From positions 1 through 23,609 of the forward strand of contig CAKUPH010000028.1 of NCBI GenBank assembly GCA_934675115.1: a stretch of DNA of 23,609 nucleotides, given 5' to 3'. Below the pieces are notes generated by a model that ran no database searches, had not been told where the DNA came from, and saw nothing but the letters and a program-made list of their open reading frames with translations. Each line of letters begins with the position of its first letter. Within the stretch, counting starts at the first letter, position 1. Position numbers and translations under genes: made by a program. The DNA comes from an uncultured Oscillospiraceae bacterium (GTDB lineage Bacteria > Bacillota > Clostridia > Oscillospirales > Oscillospiraceae). Shown here in pieces: positions 13,684 to 22,296 of this stretch.

Positions 13684-14694
13684 TTAAATCCAGGAGTTTT
13701 CCAGCTCCAGCTCGTTCTTCCGGTCCCGGTTCATGAGCTGAGCGGGGACGGTGCGGGGGTCCCGGCCCTCGTACAGCACCTCGTAAATGGCCTGCGTGAT
13801 GGGCATCTCCACTCCCGCCTTTTCCGCCAGCGCCCGGGCGCTGGCGGCGGCGTAGTAGCCCTCCACCACCGCACCGTTCATGCCGGTGACCGCCTCGGCC
13901 GCCGGAACGCCCTGCCCGATGAGCATGCCCGCCCGGCAGTTCCGGGAGTGCATGGACGTGCAGGTGACGATAAGGTCACCCACCCCGGCAAGGCCGGCAA
14001 AGGTCTCCTTCCGCCCTCCCATGGCAACGCCCAGCCGGGCCACCTCCGTCAGCCCCCGGGTCATGAGCATGGCCCGGGTGTTGTCGCCGTAGCCCGCTCC
14101 GGCGCAGTAGCCCGCGCAGATGGCGATGACGTTTTTCATGGCCGCGCCGATCTCCACGCCGACGATGTCCGGCGAGGTGTAGATGCGCAGGCGCTCGTTC
14201 ATGAAGATATCCTGCACCAACTCGGCGGCAGTGCGGTCCTCCGACGCCACCACCACCGCCGTGAGCACGCCCCGGCCAACCTCCTCCGCGTGGGAGGGGC
14301 CGGACAGTACCACCACCGGGCACTTGTCCCCCACCTCCTGCTCCACCACCTGATGGAGCAGCAGGCAAGTGTCCTTCTCAATGCCCTTGGACACACTGAC
14401 CAGCACGGTCCCCGGCGTGAGATGGGGGGCCAGCCGCCGGGCCGTCTCCCTCAGGGCGAAGGACGGCGTAGCCAGTACCACCACGCCGCAGCCCTCCGCG
14501 GCCGCGAGGTCGTCGGTGAGCTTCAGCACCTCCGGGAGGGGCACGCCCTTGAGCAGGGGGTTCTCCCGGGTGCGGCGCAGCTCTTCACATTTATCGGCCC
14601 GGCGGCACCACAAAGTGACGTCATGGCCGTTTCCCACCAGAACCAGCGCCAGAGCCGTGCCCCAGCCGCCGCTGCCGATCACCGCAGTTTTCAT
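13684..14694 (-). CDS. gpsA: NAD(P)-dependent glycerol-3-phosphate dehydrogenase
   Basis: The 336-aa protein makes sn-glycerol-3-phosphate from dihydroxyacetone phosphate, the backbone used by PlsY. The N-terminal Rossmann motif GSGGWGTALA is at residues 7-16. LSGPSHAEEVGRG lies near 135-147, the catalytic-lysine region (AAMKNVIAICAGYCAG) at ~190, and GDLIVTCTSMHSRN at ~255. Its ATG overlaps the plsY stop in an ATGA junction, so the two are translationally coupled: substrate producer and consumer sit side by side. The C-terminus ends in a short acidic tail and the gene closes with a strong bidirectional terminator. Confidence 0.96.
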   Translation of the reverse strand: MKTAVIGSGGWGTALALVLVGNGHDVTLWCRRADKCEELRRTRENPLLKGVPLPEVLKLTDDLAAAEGCGVVVLATPSFALRETARRLAPHLTPGTVLVSVSKGIEKDTCLLLHQVVEQEVGDKCPVVVLSGPSHAEEVGRGVLTAVVVASEDRTAAELVQDIFMNERLRIYTSPDIVGVEIGAAMKNVIAICAGYCAGAGYGDNTRAMLMTRGLTEVARLGVAMGGRKETFAGLAGVGDLIVTCTSMHSRNCRAGMLIGQGVPAAEAVTGMNGAVVEGYYAAASARALAEKAGVEMPITQAIYEVLYEGRDPRTVPAQLMNRDRKNELELENSWI

Positions 14695-15617
14695 TGCTCG
14701 GTCTCCTCCGGGTCGCTGTCAGATTCGGTCGTTTCCGGTTGTTCCGCCGGTTCATCGGCGGGTTCCGGCTCCTCCGGGGTGTCTGCCGCTTCTCCGGCAT
14801 CCGCCGGAGCTTCGGTGTTCTCCGGCTCAGCTTCGGCTTTTTCCGCCTTTTTCGCTGCCTTGCTGGACTTCTTCGCCACCCGCTTCTCCAGCTCCCGCTC
14901 CGCCTCGGTGACGGCGGACACCACTGCCTCGGGCGCCGCGGCGGGGACGGGGTCGCCCTTCTTCCGCAAGGCAAACTTGGACTCGTTGCCCGCGATGAGC
15001 CGCTGGATGTTCCCCCGGTGCTTCCAGAGGATCAGCCCGCCGATGACGATGGCGATGACCAGCAGGATGGGGTCCCGGTAGACGCACCACGTCACGATGG
15101 GGAACGTGACGCCGGTGGAGCAGGAGCCGAGGGATACGTACTTGGTCAGGATGGCGAGAATCAGGAAGCCGCCCCACACCACCAGCGCCACCCGCCAGTC
15201 GATGACGATGGCCATGGCGCCGCCGGACAGGATGCCCTTGCCGCCCCGGAACTGAAACGTACAGGGGTACATATGGCCCAGCAGGCAGAACAGCCCGGCC
15301 CAGTACTTGCCGAAGGGGATAAGCAGGGGGGTCAGGGTGCCGAACAGCCAGATGGCGAACAGCTCGGCGATGACGGCCTTGAGCACGTCGGACAGGATAA
15401 CCACCAGCGTCAGCGGGCCGCCGAAGGTGCGGTAAAAATTGGTCAGGCCCGCGTTGCCGCTGCCGTGGTTGCGCACGTCGTTGCGCAGAATGTACCGGGA
15501 CACCACCACCGCCCCGTTGAAGCAGCCGAGAAAATAGGAAATCACAGCGATCCCGGCGCAGGCCACGGCCAGCCAGCCGGGATACGCGTCCAGTACGCCG
15601 CTGAGATGTTGATACAT
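14691..15617 (-). CDS. plsY: Glycerol-3-phosphate acyltransferase PlsY with long charged tail
   Basis: The 308-aa protein contains a normal PlsY membrane core in residues ~1-220: the G3P-binding HGSGNAGLTNFYRTFG near 51-66, GGKG near 125, and the closing HRGNIQRLIAGNESK near 200-214. The enzyme moves acyl groups from acyl-phosphate to glycerol-3-phosphate at the inner membrane face. Family members usually end near here, but this one continues ~88 residues: a Lys/Ala/Glu-rich helical stretch (~240-265), then a Pro/Glu/Asp/Thr-rich acidic tail. The tail is cytoplasmic by inference and its role is unknown. AAGGAGG lies 7 nt before the ATG; der ends 2 bp upstream and gpsA overlaps by 4 bp. Confidence 0.94.
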   Translation of the reverse strand: MYQHLSGVLDAYPGWLAVACAGIAVISYFLGCFNGAVVVSRYILRNDVRNHGSGNAGLTNFYRTFGGPLTLVVILSDVLKAVIAELFAIWLFGTLTPLLIPFGKYWAGLFCLLGHMYPCTFQFRGGKGILSGGAMAIVIDWRVALVVWGGFLILAILTKYVSLGSCSTGVTFPIVTWCVYRDPILLVIAIVIGGLILWKHRGNIQRLIAGNESKFALRKKGDPVPAAAPEAVVSAVTEAERELEKRVAKKSSKAAKKAEKAEAEPENTEAPADAGEAADTPEEPEPADEPAEQPETTESDSDPEETEQ

Positions 15618-15619
15618 AC

Positions 15620-16948
15620 TTAGTCCTCCTTATCCCCTTTTTGCCGGATGGTGATGCGCACAGGCGTACCGGTCAGGCCGAAGGTGCTGCGGATCTGATT
15701 TTCCAGATACCGCTGATAGGAAAAGTGGAACAGCCGCGCGTCGTTGCAGAAGATGACGAAGTGGGGCGGCTTGACGCCGATCTGTGTCATATAGTAGATC
15801 TTCAGGCGGCGGCCCTTATCCGTGGGGGGCTGCACCCGGGTCTGGGCGTCGGCCAGAACGGAGTTGAGCACGCCGGTGGGGATGCGCATGGCCGCCTGAT
15901 TCACCACGCTGTTGATGAGGTCGAAGAGCTTATCCACCCGCTGGCCCGTCAGAGCGGAAATGAACAGCACCGGGGCGTAGGTCATGTAGGCCAGATCCCG
16001 GCGGACGTCGTCCTCCATGCGCTTCATGGTCTTGTCGTCCTTCTCCACCGCGTCCCACTTGTTGACTACGATGATGCAGGCCTTGCCCGCCTCGTGGGCG
16101 AGACCGGCCACCTTGGTGTCCTGCTCGGTGACGCCCTCCTGAGCGTCGATCATGATGACGCACACGTCACTGCGCTCGATGGCCATGGTGGCCCGAAGGA
16201 CGGAGAACTTCTCGATCCGGTCGTCCACCTTGGACTTCTTGCGCATCCCGGCAGTGTCGATGATGAGGTACTTGCCCCGGTCATTTTCAAAGTAGCTGTC
16301 CACCGCGTCACGGGTGGTGCCCGCCACGTTGGAGACGATGACCCGGTCCTGCCCCAGAATGCGGTTGACCAGCGAGGACTTGCCCACGTTGGGCTTGCCA
16401 ATAATGGCAACCTTGACCACGTCCTCCTCTTCCTCCTCGTCGTCCTCCGGGGGGAAGTACTCGAAGCAGGCGTCCAGCAGGTCGCCGGTGCCGTGGCCGT
16501 GGACGGCGGAGACGGGGTACGGGTCCCCGAGGCCGAGGTTATAGAACTCGTAGATGTCCGGGTCGGTGCGGCCGGTGGCGTCCATCTTGTTCACCGCCAG
16601 CACCACGGGCTTGCCCGAGCGCTGGAGCATCCCGGCCACCTCCTGATCGGCGGCGGTCATGCCGGTCTTGATGTCGCACACGAAGATAATGACCGTGGCG
16701 GAGGAAATGGCGATCTCCGCCTGCTCCCGCATGAAGGACAGGATCTGATCGTCGGTCCCCGGCTCGATGCCGCCGGTGTCCACGATGTTGAAGGTGCGGC
16801 TGCGCCACTCCGCCTCGGCGTACAGCCGGTCTCGGGTGACGCCCGGCGTGTCCTCCACGATGGACAGGCGCTTGCCGGTGAGTTTATTGAACAGCATGGA
16901 TTTTCCCACGTTGGGCCGGCCCACGATAGCGACCAGAGGCTTTGCCAT
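15620..16948 (-). CDS. der: Ribosome biogenesis GTPase Der (EngA)
   Basis: The 442-aa protein has the diagnostic tandem GTPase domains, with Walker A GRPNVGKS near residue 10 and GKPNVGKS near residue 185. DTPG and DTAG switch motifs are present, and NKMD and NKWD specificity motifs. A C-terminal KH-like domain follows. An acidic linker (PPEDDEEEEEDVVK) joins the two G domains. Der acts in late 50S subunit maturation. I chose the ATG at 16948 with GGAGGG about 7 nt upstream; the frame is open further but through the promoter at 17008-17013. It leads the der-plsY-gpsA operon. Confidence 0.96.
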   Translation of the reverse strand: MAKPLVAIVGRPNVGKSMLFNKLTGKRLSIVEDTPGVTRDRLYAEAEWRSRTFNIVDTGGIEPGTDDQILSFMREQAEIAISSATVIIFVCDIKTGMTAADQEVAGMLQRSGKPVVLAVNKMDATGRTDPDIYEFYNLGLGDPYPVSAVHGHGTGDLLDACFEYFPPEDDEEEEEDVVKVAIIGKPNVGKSSLVNRILGQDRVIVSNVAGTTRDAVDSYFENDRGKYLIIDTAGMRKKSKVDDRIEKFSVLRATMAIERSDVCVIMIDAQEGVTEQDTKVAGLAHEAGKACIIVVNKWDAVEKDDKTMKRMEDDVRRDLAYMTYAPVLFISALTGQRVDKLFDLINSVVNQAAMRIPTGVLNSVLADAQTRVQPPTDKGRRLKIYYMTQIGVKPPHFVIFCNDARLFHFSYQRYLENQIRSTFGLTGTPVRITIRQKGDKED

Positions 16949-17007
16949 GGTTGATCCCTCCATTATATCTGGATTTGAAACCGCGGCCCCGAAGGGCGCG
17001 CAGTTAT

Positions 17008-17013
17008 AGTATA
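17008..17013 (-). promoter_or_regulatory. Extended -10 promoter of der-plsY-gpsA
   Basis: On the minus strand TGA-TATACT is an extended -10; the -35 at 17 bp (TTTATT) is weak. It lies between the rpmF terminator and der, giving a leader of ~50 nt. Confidence 0.6.
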
Positions 17014-17045
17014 TCAAAAAGCGCGCGGAAAATAAAGGCAAATAT

Positions 17046-17088
17046 AAAAAGAGCTGCCGCAAAGCCATCTTTGCGGCAGCTCTTTTTT
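17046..17088 (-). terminator. Terminator of yceD-rpmF (bidirectional)
   Basis: A perfect 19-bp stem (17046-17064 with 17069-17087) with a 4-nt loop carries A/T runs on both sides. On the minus strand it lies 14 bp past the rpmF stop and separates that pair from der. Confidence 0.9.
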
Positions 17089-17101
17089 CGGCACAGGTCA
17101 A

Positions 17102-17287
17102 TTAGTTGCTCGCGGTCAGCTTCACCTCACGACCATTGTAGGTCATGCAGTTCTTGCAGACGCGATGGGGCAGCCGGACAGCACCGCACTTGGGGCAGGT
17201 GTTCACACCGGGAGTCTCCAGCTTCCACACGGAGCTGCGGCGCTTGTTTCTGCGCTGCTTGGATACTTTACTCTTAGGGACGGCCAT
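17102..17287 (-). CDS. rpmF: 50S ribosomal protein L32
   Basis: The 61-aa protein begins [18 protein letters not shown], the invariant L32 start, and carries a four-Cys zinc site (CPKCG and CKNC). I chose the ATG at 17287, 6 nt after AAGGAGG; an upstream in-frame start at 17323 would bypass this site. It follows yceD by 45 bp in the common yceD-rpmF arrangement, though plsX and acpP, frequent next neighbours, are not here. Confidence 0.97.
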   Translation of the reverse strand: MAVPKSKVSKQRRNKRRSSVWKLETPGVNTCPKCGAVRLPHRVCKNCMTYNGREVKLTASN

Positions 17288-17332
17288 TTTGACACCTCCT
17301 TGTCGGTCAATGTCCGTAGACATAGCATTCCA

Positions 17333-17836
17333 TCAGTCATCTCGTTCCAGCAGCTGAGCCAGCTTGGCCAGCCTCGGGTCGATCTCCCGCTTACAGCGGC
17401 ACGCTTCCTTGTTGAGATCCGCGCCGCAGCCGGGACAGATGCCCTTGCAGTCCTCGGAACAGAGATTCTTTGTGTCCAAATTGAGGATGAACACCTCGCC
17501 CATCAGCTCGTCCAGATCCAACTGCTCGTCCTTGTCCAGCAGAACGATCTCATCGTTCTCGCCGTTTTCCAGCTCGGAGGCCAGGAGCGTTTCAAACTCC
17601 ACGGTCTTGACCCGGTCAAAGGGCTTCATGCAGCGGTCGCAGACCAGCGACAGCTTCGCAGTGAGCTGAGCGGTCAGCAGCAGAGCGCCGGCCATGTTCC
17701 GCACTTCACCCTCCACATGGATGGGCGCGGCAACAGGCTTTCCCCCGTTCCACTCCAAATCAGTCATATCCAATTCGTAGTTAAAGGGAAGGGTCTCGCC
17801 CGGCTTTCGGGCAAGCTGCCTCAGATCCAGCTTCAT
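17333..17836 (-). CDS. yceD: YceD/DUF177 family protein
   Basis: The 167-aa protein matches the YceD (DUF177) family: an N-terminal MKLDLRQL region, central LVCDRCMKPFDR and a C-terminal Cys-rich segment (CKGICPGCGADLNK then CRC) typical of Gram-positive members. E. coli YceD is linked to 23S rRNA accumulation, and the family is conserved beside rpmF, which supports a ribosome-assembly role. The Cys clusters could bind zinc. It starts at 17836 behind GAGGTG and is driven by a consensus promoter at 17866-17894. Confidence 0.93.
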   Translation of the reverse strand: MKLDLRQLARKPGETLPFNYELDMTDLEWNGGKPVAAPIHVEGEVRNMAGALLLTAQLTAKLSLVCDRCMKPFDRVKTVEFETLLASELENGENDEIVLLDKDEQLDLDELMGEVFILNLDTKNLCSEDCKGICPGCGADLNKEACRCKREIDPRLAKLAQLLERDD

Positions 17837-17865
17837 ATTACACCTCGCATAATGGCACGAATGGT

Positions 17866-17894
17866 ATTATACTAAACGTGGGGGCCGTTGTCAA
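17866..17894 (-). promoter_or_regulatory. Consensus promoter of yceD-rpmF
   Basis: On the minus strand a perfect TTGACA (17889-17894), a 17-bp spacer and a perfect TATAAT (17866-17871) form the strongest promoter in the window, fitting a ribosomal-protein operon. Confidence 0.92.
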
Positions 17895-17937
17895 ATACTT
17901 TCTGCAATTTTTCTCTCTTTTTTCCCGAAAAGATCTG

Positions 17938-17946
17938 TGGTATGAT
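17938..17946 (+). promoter_or_regulatory. Extended -10 promoter of the pseudouridine synthase gene
   Basis: TGG-TATGAT (17938-17946) is an extended -10; the -35 region is only a T run. It gives a ~35-nt leader and is back to back with the yceD promoter. Confidence 0.5.
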
Positions 17947-17985
17947 ATCTGGGATATGCGGCACACTCAGAAGGAGGGCTTTCCC

Positions 17986-18954
17986 TTGAAGGAATTCACC
18001 ATCGGAAAAAACGACGCGGGTCAGCGGCTGGACCGCTGGCTGGCCAAAACGCTGCCCCTGCTCCCCGCGCCGCTGGCCCAGAAGTACATCCGCATCAAGC
18101 GGGTGAAGCTCAACGGCAAGGGCGCAAAGCGGGACGTGCGGCTCAACGTGGGGGACGTGCTTCAATTATACATCAACGACGAGTTTTTTGAAACCCCCAA
18201 TCGTGAAAATGCCTTTCTTTCCGTGTTCAAGCCCCAGCTGGACATCGTGTACGAGGACGAGAACCTGATGCTGCTCAACAAGCGGCCCGGCATGATGGTC
18301 CACCCCGACGACCACGAGCGCGTGAATACCCTCATCACCCACATTCAGGCGTACCTGTACCAGAAAAAGGAGTGGTCGCCGTACTGGGAGAACTCCTTCG
18401 CCCCCGCCCTGTGCAACCGCATCGACCGGAACACCGGCGGCATCGTCATCGCCGCGAAAAACGCTGAGACCCTGCGGATCATGAACCAGAAGATCCGTGA
18501 CCGGGAACTGACCAAGCTGTACCTGTGCGTCATCCGGGGCGAAATGCGCCCCCGGGAGGGCGAGCTGAAGGGCTTCATCCTCAAGGACGAGGACAAGGCG
18601 CAGGTCAGGGTGTTCAGCAAGCCCGTCCCCGGCGGCAAGACCGCCCTTACCTTATATAAAACACTGTGCGTGAAAAACGGCCTGTCCCTCGTGGAGTGCG
18701 ACCTCATCACAGGCCGCACCCACCAGATCCGCGCCCAGTTCGCCGCCGCGGGCCACCCCCTGCTGGGGGACGGCAAGTATGGCCGGGAGCGGGACAACCG
18801 CCAGTATGGCCGCAGCTATCAGGCGCTGTACTCCTACAAGCTGCGCTTTGAATTCACCAGCGACGCCGGGTGTCTCGCCGGGCTCAATGGCCGGGAGTGG
18901 ACGGTAACAAACGTGGATTTCGTGGGCGAATATTTCCCGGATCTTCAGCTGTGA
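17986..18954 (+). CDS. RluA-family 23S rRNA pseudouridine synthase (RluC/D-like)
   Basis: The 322-aa protein has an N-terminal S4 RNA-binding domain (residues ~1-65, with LDRWLAKTLP and an IRIKRVKLNGK strand) and a RluA-type catalytic domain. The catalytic Asp is at ~147 in NRIDRNTGGIVI, where most homologues have HRLDxxTSG. GRTHQIRAQFAAAGHPLLGD follows near 245. I chose the TTG at 17986, 8 nt after AAGGAGG; the frame is open upstream but through the promoter. The target uridines cannot be told from sequence. Confidence 0.92.
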   Translation: MKEFTIGKNDAGQRLDRWLAKTLPLLPAPLAQKYIRIKRVKLNGKGAKRDVRLNVGDVLQLYINDEFFETPNRENAFLSVFKPQLDIVYEDENLMLLNKRPGMMVHPDDHERVNTLITHIQAYLYQKKEWSPYWENSFAPALCNRIDRNTGGIVIAAKNAETLRIMNQKIRDRELTKLYLCVIRGEMRPREGELKGFILKDEDKAQVRVFSKPVPGGKTALTLYKTLCVKNGLSLVECDLITGRTHQIRAQFAAAGHPLLGDGKYGRERDNRQYGRSYQALYSYKLRFEFTSDAGCLAGLNGREWTVTNVDFVGEYFPDLQL

Positions 18955-18961
18955 TGGGACC

Positions 18962-18978
18962 AGAGTCCGACTCTTTTT
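18962..18978 (+). terminator. Short terminator after the pseudouridine synthase gene
   Basis: A 5-bp stem (18962-18966 with 18970-18974) with a 3-nt loop is followed by five Ts, 8 bp past the stop codon. The stem is short, so efficiency is doubtful. A longer TCCGCC/GGCGGA hairpin followed by ATTTTAT lies just downstream (about 19001-19030). Confidence 0.4.
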
Positions 18979-19040
18979 CCCTCAAAAACCGGGCACGCTC
19001 CGCCGCCGCGGAAAATAAGGCGGAATTTTATCTAAAACGA

Positions 19041-19069
19041 TTGACATTCCTTTTATAAAATAATATAGT
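19041..19069 (+). promoter_or_regulatory. Promoter of potABCD
   Basis: TTGACA (19041-19046), an AT-rich 17-bp spacer and TATAGT (19064-19069) form a near-consensus promoter 239 bp before potA. Confidence 0.88.
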
Positions 19070-19075
19070 GTATCT

Positions 19076-19307
19076 CGCTATCCGTGAAACCCCGGGCTTT
19101 CAGGCGAATTCTGAACGCTGTCCAACATGGCGGGCACCTGCCGGGTGAATAAATCGAGGGAGCTGACAAAACACAACTACGACTGCTTTTGATGATGTTT
19201 TTCGATCAGGCGACGAAACGCCCGATGGGAATACTTGCTGTATTTCCGAGGGCGGTGAGGAAGCATGGCGGAAAACAGCGCAAAAGCGGAGAAATGGGGG
19301 AGGATAC
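19076..19307 (+). other. Long untranslated leader of potABCD, unassigned
   Basis: About 230 nt separate the likely transcript start from the potA ATG. The leader contains small stems (TTCAG/CTGAA near 19100, GGCA/TGCC near 19133-19142, GGCG/CGCC near 19209-19222) but no clear intrinsic terminator. I cannot match it to a known riboswitch. A short frame from ATG 19192 runs into potA and ends in another frame; its Shine-Dalgarno is poor. The potA ribosome site GGGGGAGG is unpaired by eye. Confidence 0.4.
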
Positions 19308-20498
19308 ATGGCCAAAGAACTGATCCGTCTCAAGGATTGCGTCATGTCCTACGACGACGACGTCGTACTCGATCACATCAATCTGTATATCAATGATAAG
19401 GAATTCCTCACGCTGCTGGGTCCCAGTGGGTGCGGCAAGACAACCACTCTGCGTATCATAGGTGGCTTTCTTTCGCCGACCGCCGGGGACGTTTTGTTTG
19501 ACGGCGTGAGGATTAATGATGTTCCGCCCCATAAGCGGGCGGTGAACACCGTGTTCCAGAAGTACGCGCTGTTCCCCCATCTCAACGTGTTTGAGAATGT
19601 GGCTTTCGGCCTGCGCATCGGCCGGACGGTCACGGAAGAGGTCAACGGCAGGACCGTCACCCGGAAGGAGAAGATCCCCAATCAGGAGATCCACGACCGG
19701 GTCATGGAAATGCTGGAGATCGTCAATCTGAAGGGCTTTGAAAAGCGGTCCATCTCCGCGCTGTCCGGCGGACAGCAGCAGCGGGTGGCCATCGCCCGGG
19801 CGCTGGTGAACCGGCCGAAGGTGCTGCTGCTGGACGAGCCGCTGGGCGCGCTGGACATGCGCCTGCGCAAGGACATGCAGAACGAGCTCAAGCGCATCCA
19901 GCAGGAAATGGGCATCACCTTCATCTACGTCACCCACGACCAGGAGGAAGCCCTCGCCATGAGCGACACGGTGGTGGTCATGGACGGCGGCCGCATCCAG
20001 CAGATCGGCACGCCGGAGGACATCTACAACGAGCCGAAGAACGCCTTCGTGGCCGACTTCATCGGTGAGTCCAACATCATCGACGGCATCATGCGGCAGG
20101 ACGGCGTGGTGGAGATCTTCAACCGGAAGTTCCAGTGTCTCGACAAGGGCTTCGAGCCCAATGAGCCGGTGGATGTGGTCATCCGGCCGGAGGACGTGGA
20201 CATCGTGGATGCCCAGAGCGGCCAGCTCCGGGGCACCGTCACCGCCGTCACCTTCAAGGGCGTGCACTACGACACCATCGTGGATTTCTACGGCTTCAAG
20301 TGGCTCATCCAGACCACCGATTTCTGCCCGGTGGGCAGCAACATCGGCATCAAGATCGACCCCGACGGCATCCACGTCATGAAGAAGAGCCAGTACTCCG
20401 GCATGTTCGGCGACTACTCCTCCTATTCCGAGGAATACGACGAGATCGGCGACGCCAGCTACGAGCTGGATGAGGAGGAGAGCGGGGATGAAGAATAA
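19308..20498 (+). CDS. potA: Spermidine/putrescine ABC transporter ATP-binding protein
   Basis: The 396-aa ATPase carries all ABC motifs in order: Walker [10 protein letters not shown] (~39-47), Q-loop FQKYALFPH, signature [15 protein letters not shown] (~148-162), Walker [13 protein letters not shown] and the switch His in [10 protein letters not shown]-terminal TOBE-type regulatory domain (~250-365) follows, as in PotA. The C-terminus adds an acidic Ser/Tyr/Glu tail of ~30 residues beyond the TOBE domain. Its ATG is 4 nt after GGAGG. It energises polyamine import with PotB, PotC and PotD, and its 3' end overlaps potB by 11 bp. Confidence 0.95.
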   Translation: MAKELIRLKDCVMSYDDDVVLDHINLYINDKEFLTLLGPSGCGKTTTLRIIGGFLSPTAGDVLFDGVRINDVPPHKRAVNTVFQKYALFPHLNVFENVAFGLRIGRTVTEEVNGRTVTRKEKIPNQEIHDRVMEMLEIVNLKGFEKRSISALSGGQQQRVAIARALVNRPKVLLLDEPLGALDMRLRKDMQNELKRIQQEMGITFIYVTHDQEEALAMSDTVVVMDGGRIQQIGTPEDIYNEPKNAFVADFIGESNIIDGIMRQDGVVEIFNRKFQCLDKGFEPNEPVDVVIRPEDVDIVDAQSGQLRGTVTAVTFKGVHYDTIVDFYGFKWLIQTTDFCPVGSNIGIKIDPDGIHVMKKSQYSGMFGDYSSYSEEYDEIGDASYELDEEESGDEE

Positions 20499-21369
20499 GC
20501 TCTCCGGGTTCGCAGTCCCCTACGTGGTGTGGATGGCGCTGCTGGTGGTGGCCCCCATCATCATGGTGGTCATCTACGCCTTTACCACCGCGGGCGGCTC
20601 CTTTACCTTTGACAACTTCACCCGGATGGGGACGTACCTGTCCATTTTCATCCGGTCGTTCCAGCTGGCCGTCATCGCGACGCTCATCTGCCTGCTCATC
20701 GGCTACCCCATCTCCTGCATGATCGCCCGGGAGGGCCCCCGGTTCCAGCGCATCGCCTCGGTGGTCATTATGCTGCCCATGTGGGTGAACTTCCTGCTGC
20801 GGACCTACTCCTGGATGTCCATTCTGGAGAACAACGGCCTGCTCAACCAGCTGTTCCAGAAGATCGGGATCATCGACCTCTACAACGCCATCGCCCTGCA
20901 CTTCGCCGCCGACCCGTCGAAGTATGTGCCCATCACCCACTTTCAGATGATCGGCACCTCCGGCGCGGTGGTGCTGGGCATGGTGTATAACTACCTGCCC
21001 TTCATGATTTTGCCCATCTACTCGGTCATCGTCAAGCTGGACCGCTCCCTGCTGGAGGCGGCCCGGGATCTGGGGGCCAATTCCTTCACCGTGTTCCGGA
21101 AGGTCATATTTCCCCTGTCCATCCCCGGCATCCTGTCCGGCGTGACCATGGTGTTCGTCCCCTCGGTGTCCACCTTCGCCATCTCCCGCCTGCTGGGCGG
21201 CGGCACCCAGATGATGCTGGGCGACCTCATCGAGCAGCAGTTCCTGGGCGGCGCGTACAACCCCCACCTCGGCTCCGCCATCGCGCTGGTGATGATGATC
21301 ATCGTCGTGGTGTGCATGTGGATCATGAACCACTTCGGCGAAGGCGAAGAACAGGCGGTGATGCTATGA
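20488..21369 (+). CDS. potB: Spermidine/putrescine ABC transporter permease PotB
   Basis: The 293-aa inner-membrane permease has six predicted helices and the EAA loop that docks on PotA ([20 protein letters not shown], ~residues 190-209). I chose the ATG at 20488, within the end of potA and 7 nt after the GAGGAGAG site; an ATG at 20470 lies in that site. A ~30-residue extracytoplasmic loop (near 110-150) is typical of PotB. It overlaps potC by an ATGA junction, so the two permeases are translationally coupled. Confidence 0.94.
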   Translation: MKNKLSGFAVPYVVWMALLVVAPIIMVVIYAFTTAGGSFTFDNFTRMGTYLSIFIRSFQLAVIATLICLLIGYPISCMIAREGPRFQRIASVVIMLPMWVNFLLRTYSWMSILENNGLLNQLFQKIGIIDLYNAIALHFAADPSKYVPITHFQMIGTSGAVVLGMVYNYLPFMILPIYSVIVKLDRSLLEAARDLGANSFTVFRKVIFPLSIPGILSGVTMVFVPSVSTFAISRLLGGGTQMMLGDLIEQQFLGGAYNPHLGSAIALVMMIIVVVCMWIMNHFGEGEEQAVML

Positions 21370-22226
21370 AAAAACAGAATCGTCTGGGCGGACGCCTGTT
21401 CATGGCGCTGATCTTCCTGTTCCTGTACGCCCCCATCGTGCTGCTCATCATCTACTCCTTCAACGCCGGAAACAGCAGCGTGGTGTGGAAGGGCTTCTCC
21501 CTGAAGTGGTACGCAGAGCTGTTTCAGGACCGCATCGTCATGAGCAGCGTGTACACCACCCTGCTGGTGTCCCTGCTGGCCACCGTCATCTCCACCATCG
21601 CGGGCACCTTCGCCGCCATCGGCCTTTACAGCATGCGCCGCCGCTGGCGCAAGCCGCTGATGGTCATCAACGACATCCCCATGATGAACGCGGACATCGT
21701 CACCGGCGTGTCCCTGTGCCTGTTCTTCGTGGCCGCCTTCGCCGGATGGAACGGCTTTGTCGGCTGGATGGAGAGCACCTACCGGCTCACCGCCCCCCGG
21801 CTGTATCTGGGCTTCGGCACGCTGCTGCTGGCCCACATCTCCTTCAACATCCCCTACGTGATCCTCAACGTCACCCCCAAGCTGCGGCAGATGGACCGCA
21901 ATCTGGTGGACGCGGCGCAGGATCTGGGCTGCACGTGGATGCAGGCCTTCCGCAAGGTCATCATCCCGGAGATCAAGCCGGGCATCGTGTCCGGCGCGCT
22001 CATCGCCTTCACCATGAGCATCGACGACTTCGTCATCTCCTATTTCACCGCCGGTTCGTCCACGTCCACGCTGGCCATGACCATTTACGGCATGACCAAG
22101 AAGCGCGTCAGCCCGGAGATCAACGCCATCTCCACCCTGCTGTTCGCGGCGGTGCTGCTCCTGCTGGTCATCGTCAACGTCCGGGAGGCCCGGGCGGAGC
22201 GTGCGGCAAAGCGCCGCGGCCGCTGA
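21366..22226 (+). CDS. potC: Spermidine/putrescine ABC transporter permease PotC
   Basis: The 286-aa permease has six predicted helices. Its EAA-type loop reads DAAQDLGCTWMQAFRKVIIP near residues 179-198, and the preceding FNAGNSSVVWKGFSLKWY segment is typical of PotC. The ATG at 21366 shares bases with the potB stop. The C-terminus is a basic cytoplasmic tail. It pairs with PotB to form the channel of the polyamine importer. Confidence 0.94.
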   Translation: MKKQNRLGGRLFMALIFLFLYAPIVLLIIYSFNAGNSSVVWKGFSLKWYAELFQDRIVMSSVYTTLLVSLLATVISTIAGTFAAIGLYSMRRRWRKPLMVINDIPMMNADIVTGVSLCLFFVAAFAGWNGFVGWMESTYRLTAPRLYLGFGTLLLAHISFNIPYVILNVTPKLRQMDRNLVDAAQDLGCTWMQAFRKVIIPEIKPGIVSGALIAFTMSIDDFVISYFTAGSSTSTLAMTIYGMTKKRVSPEINAISTLLFAAVLLLLVIVNVREARAERAAKRRGR

Positions 22227-22242
22227 CCCCAATCGGTCTTAC

Positions 22243-22257
22243 GGGCCGCCCCGGCCC
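22243..22257 (+). other. Small GC hairpin between potC and potD
   Basis: A perfect 6-bp stem (22243-22248 with 22252-22257) with a CCC loop lies 17 bp past potC and has no T run. It could protect or space the mRNA between permease and binding-protein cistrons rather than terminate it. Confidence 0.4.
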
Positions 22258-22296
22258 TGAGATATATCCCACTTATTTCACTGGAGGAATGATCAA

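Noticed and set aside
14694..15623. A 309-codon plus-strand frame opposite plsY
   Set aside because: It is antisense to plsY, and its Phe/Arg/Leu-rich start is only the complement of the acidic tail codons.
19192..19323. Regulatory leader peptide before potA
   Set aside because: The frame overlaps the potA start but has no convincing Shine-Dalgarno and no codon run typical of attenuation.
19206..20375. A 389-codon minus-strand frame opposite potA
   Set aside because: It is a mirror of a protein with a full set of ABC motifs and has antisense-type composition.
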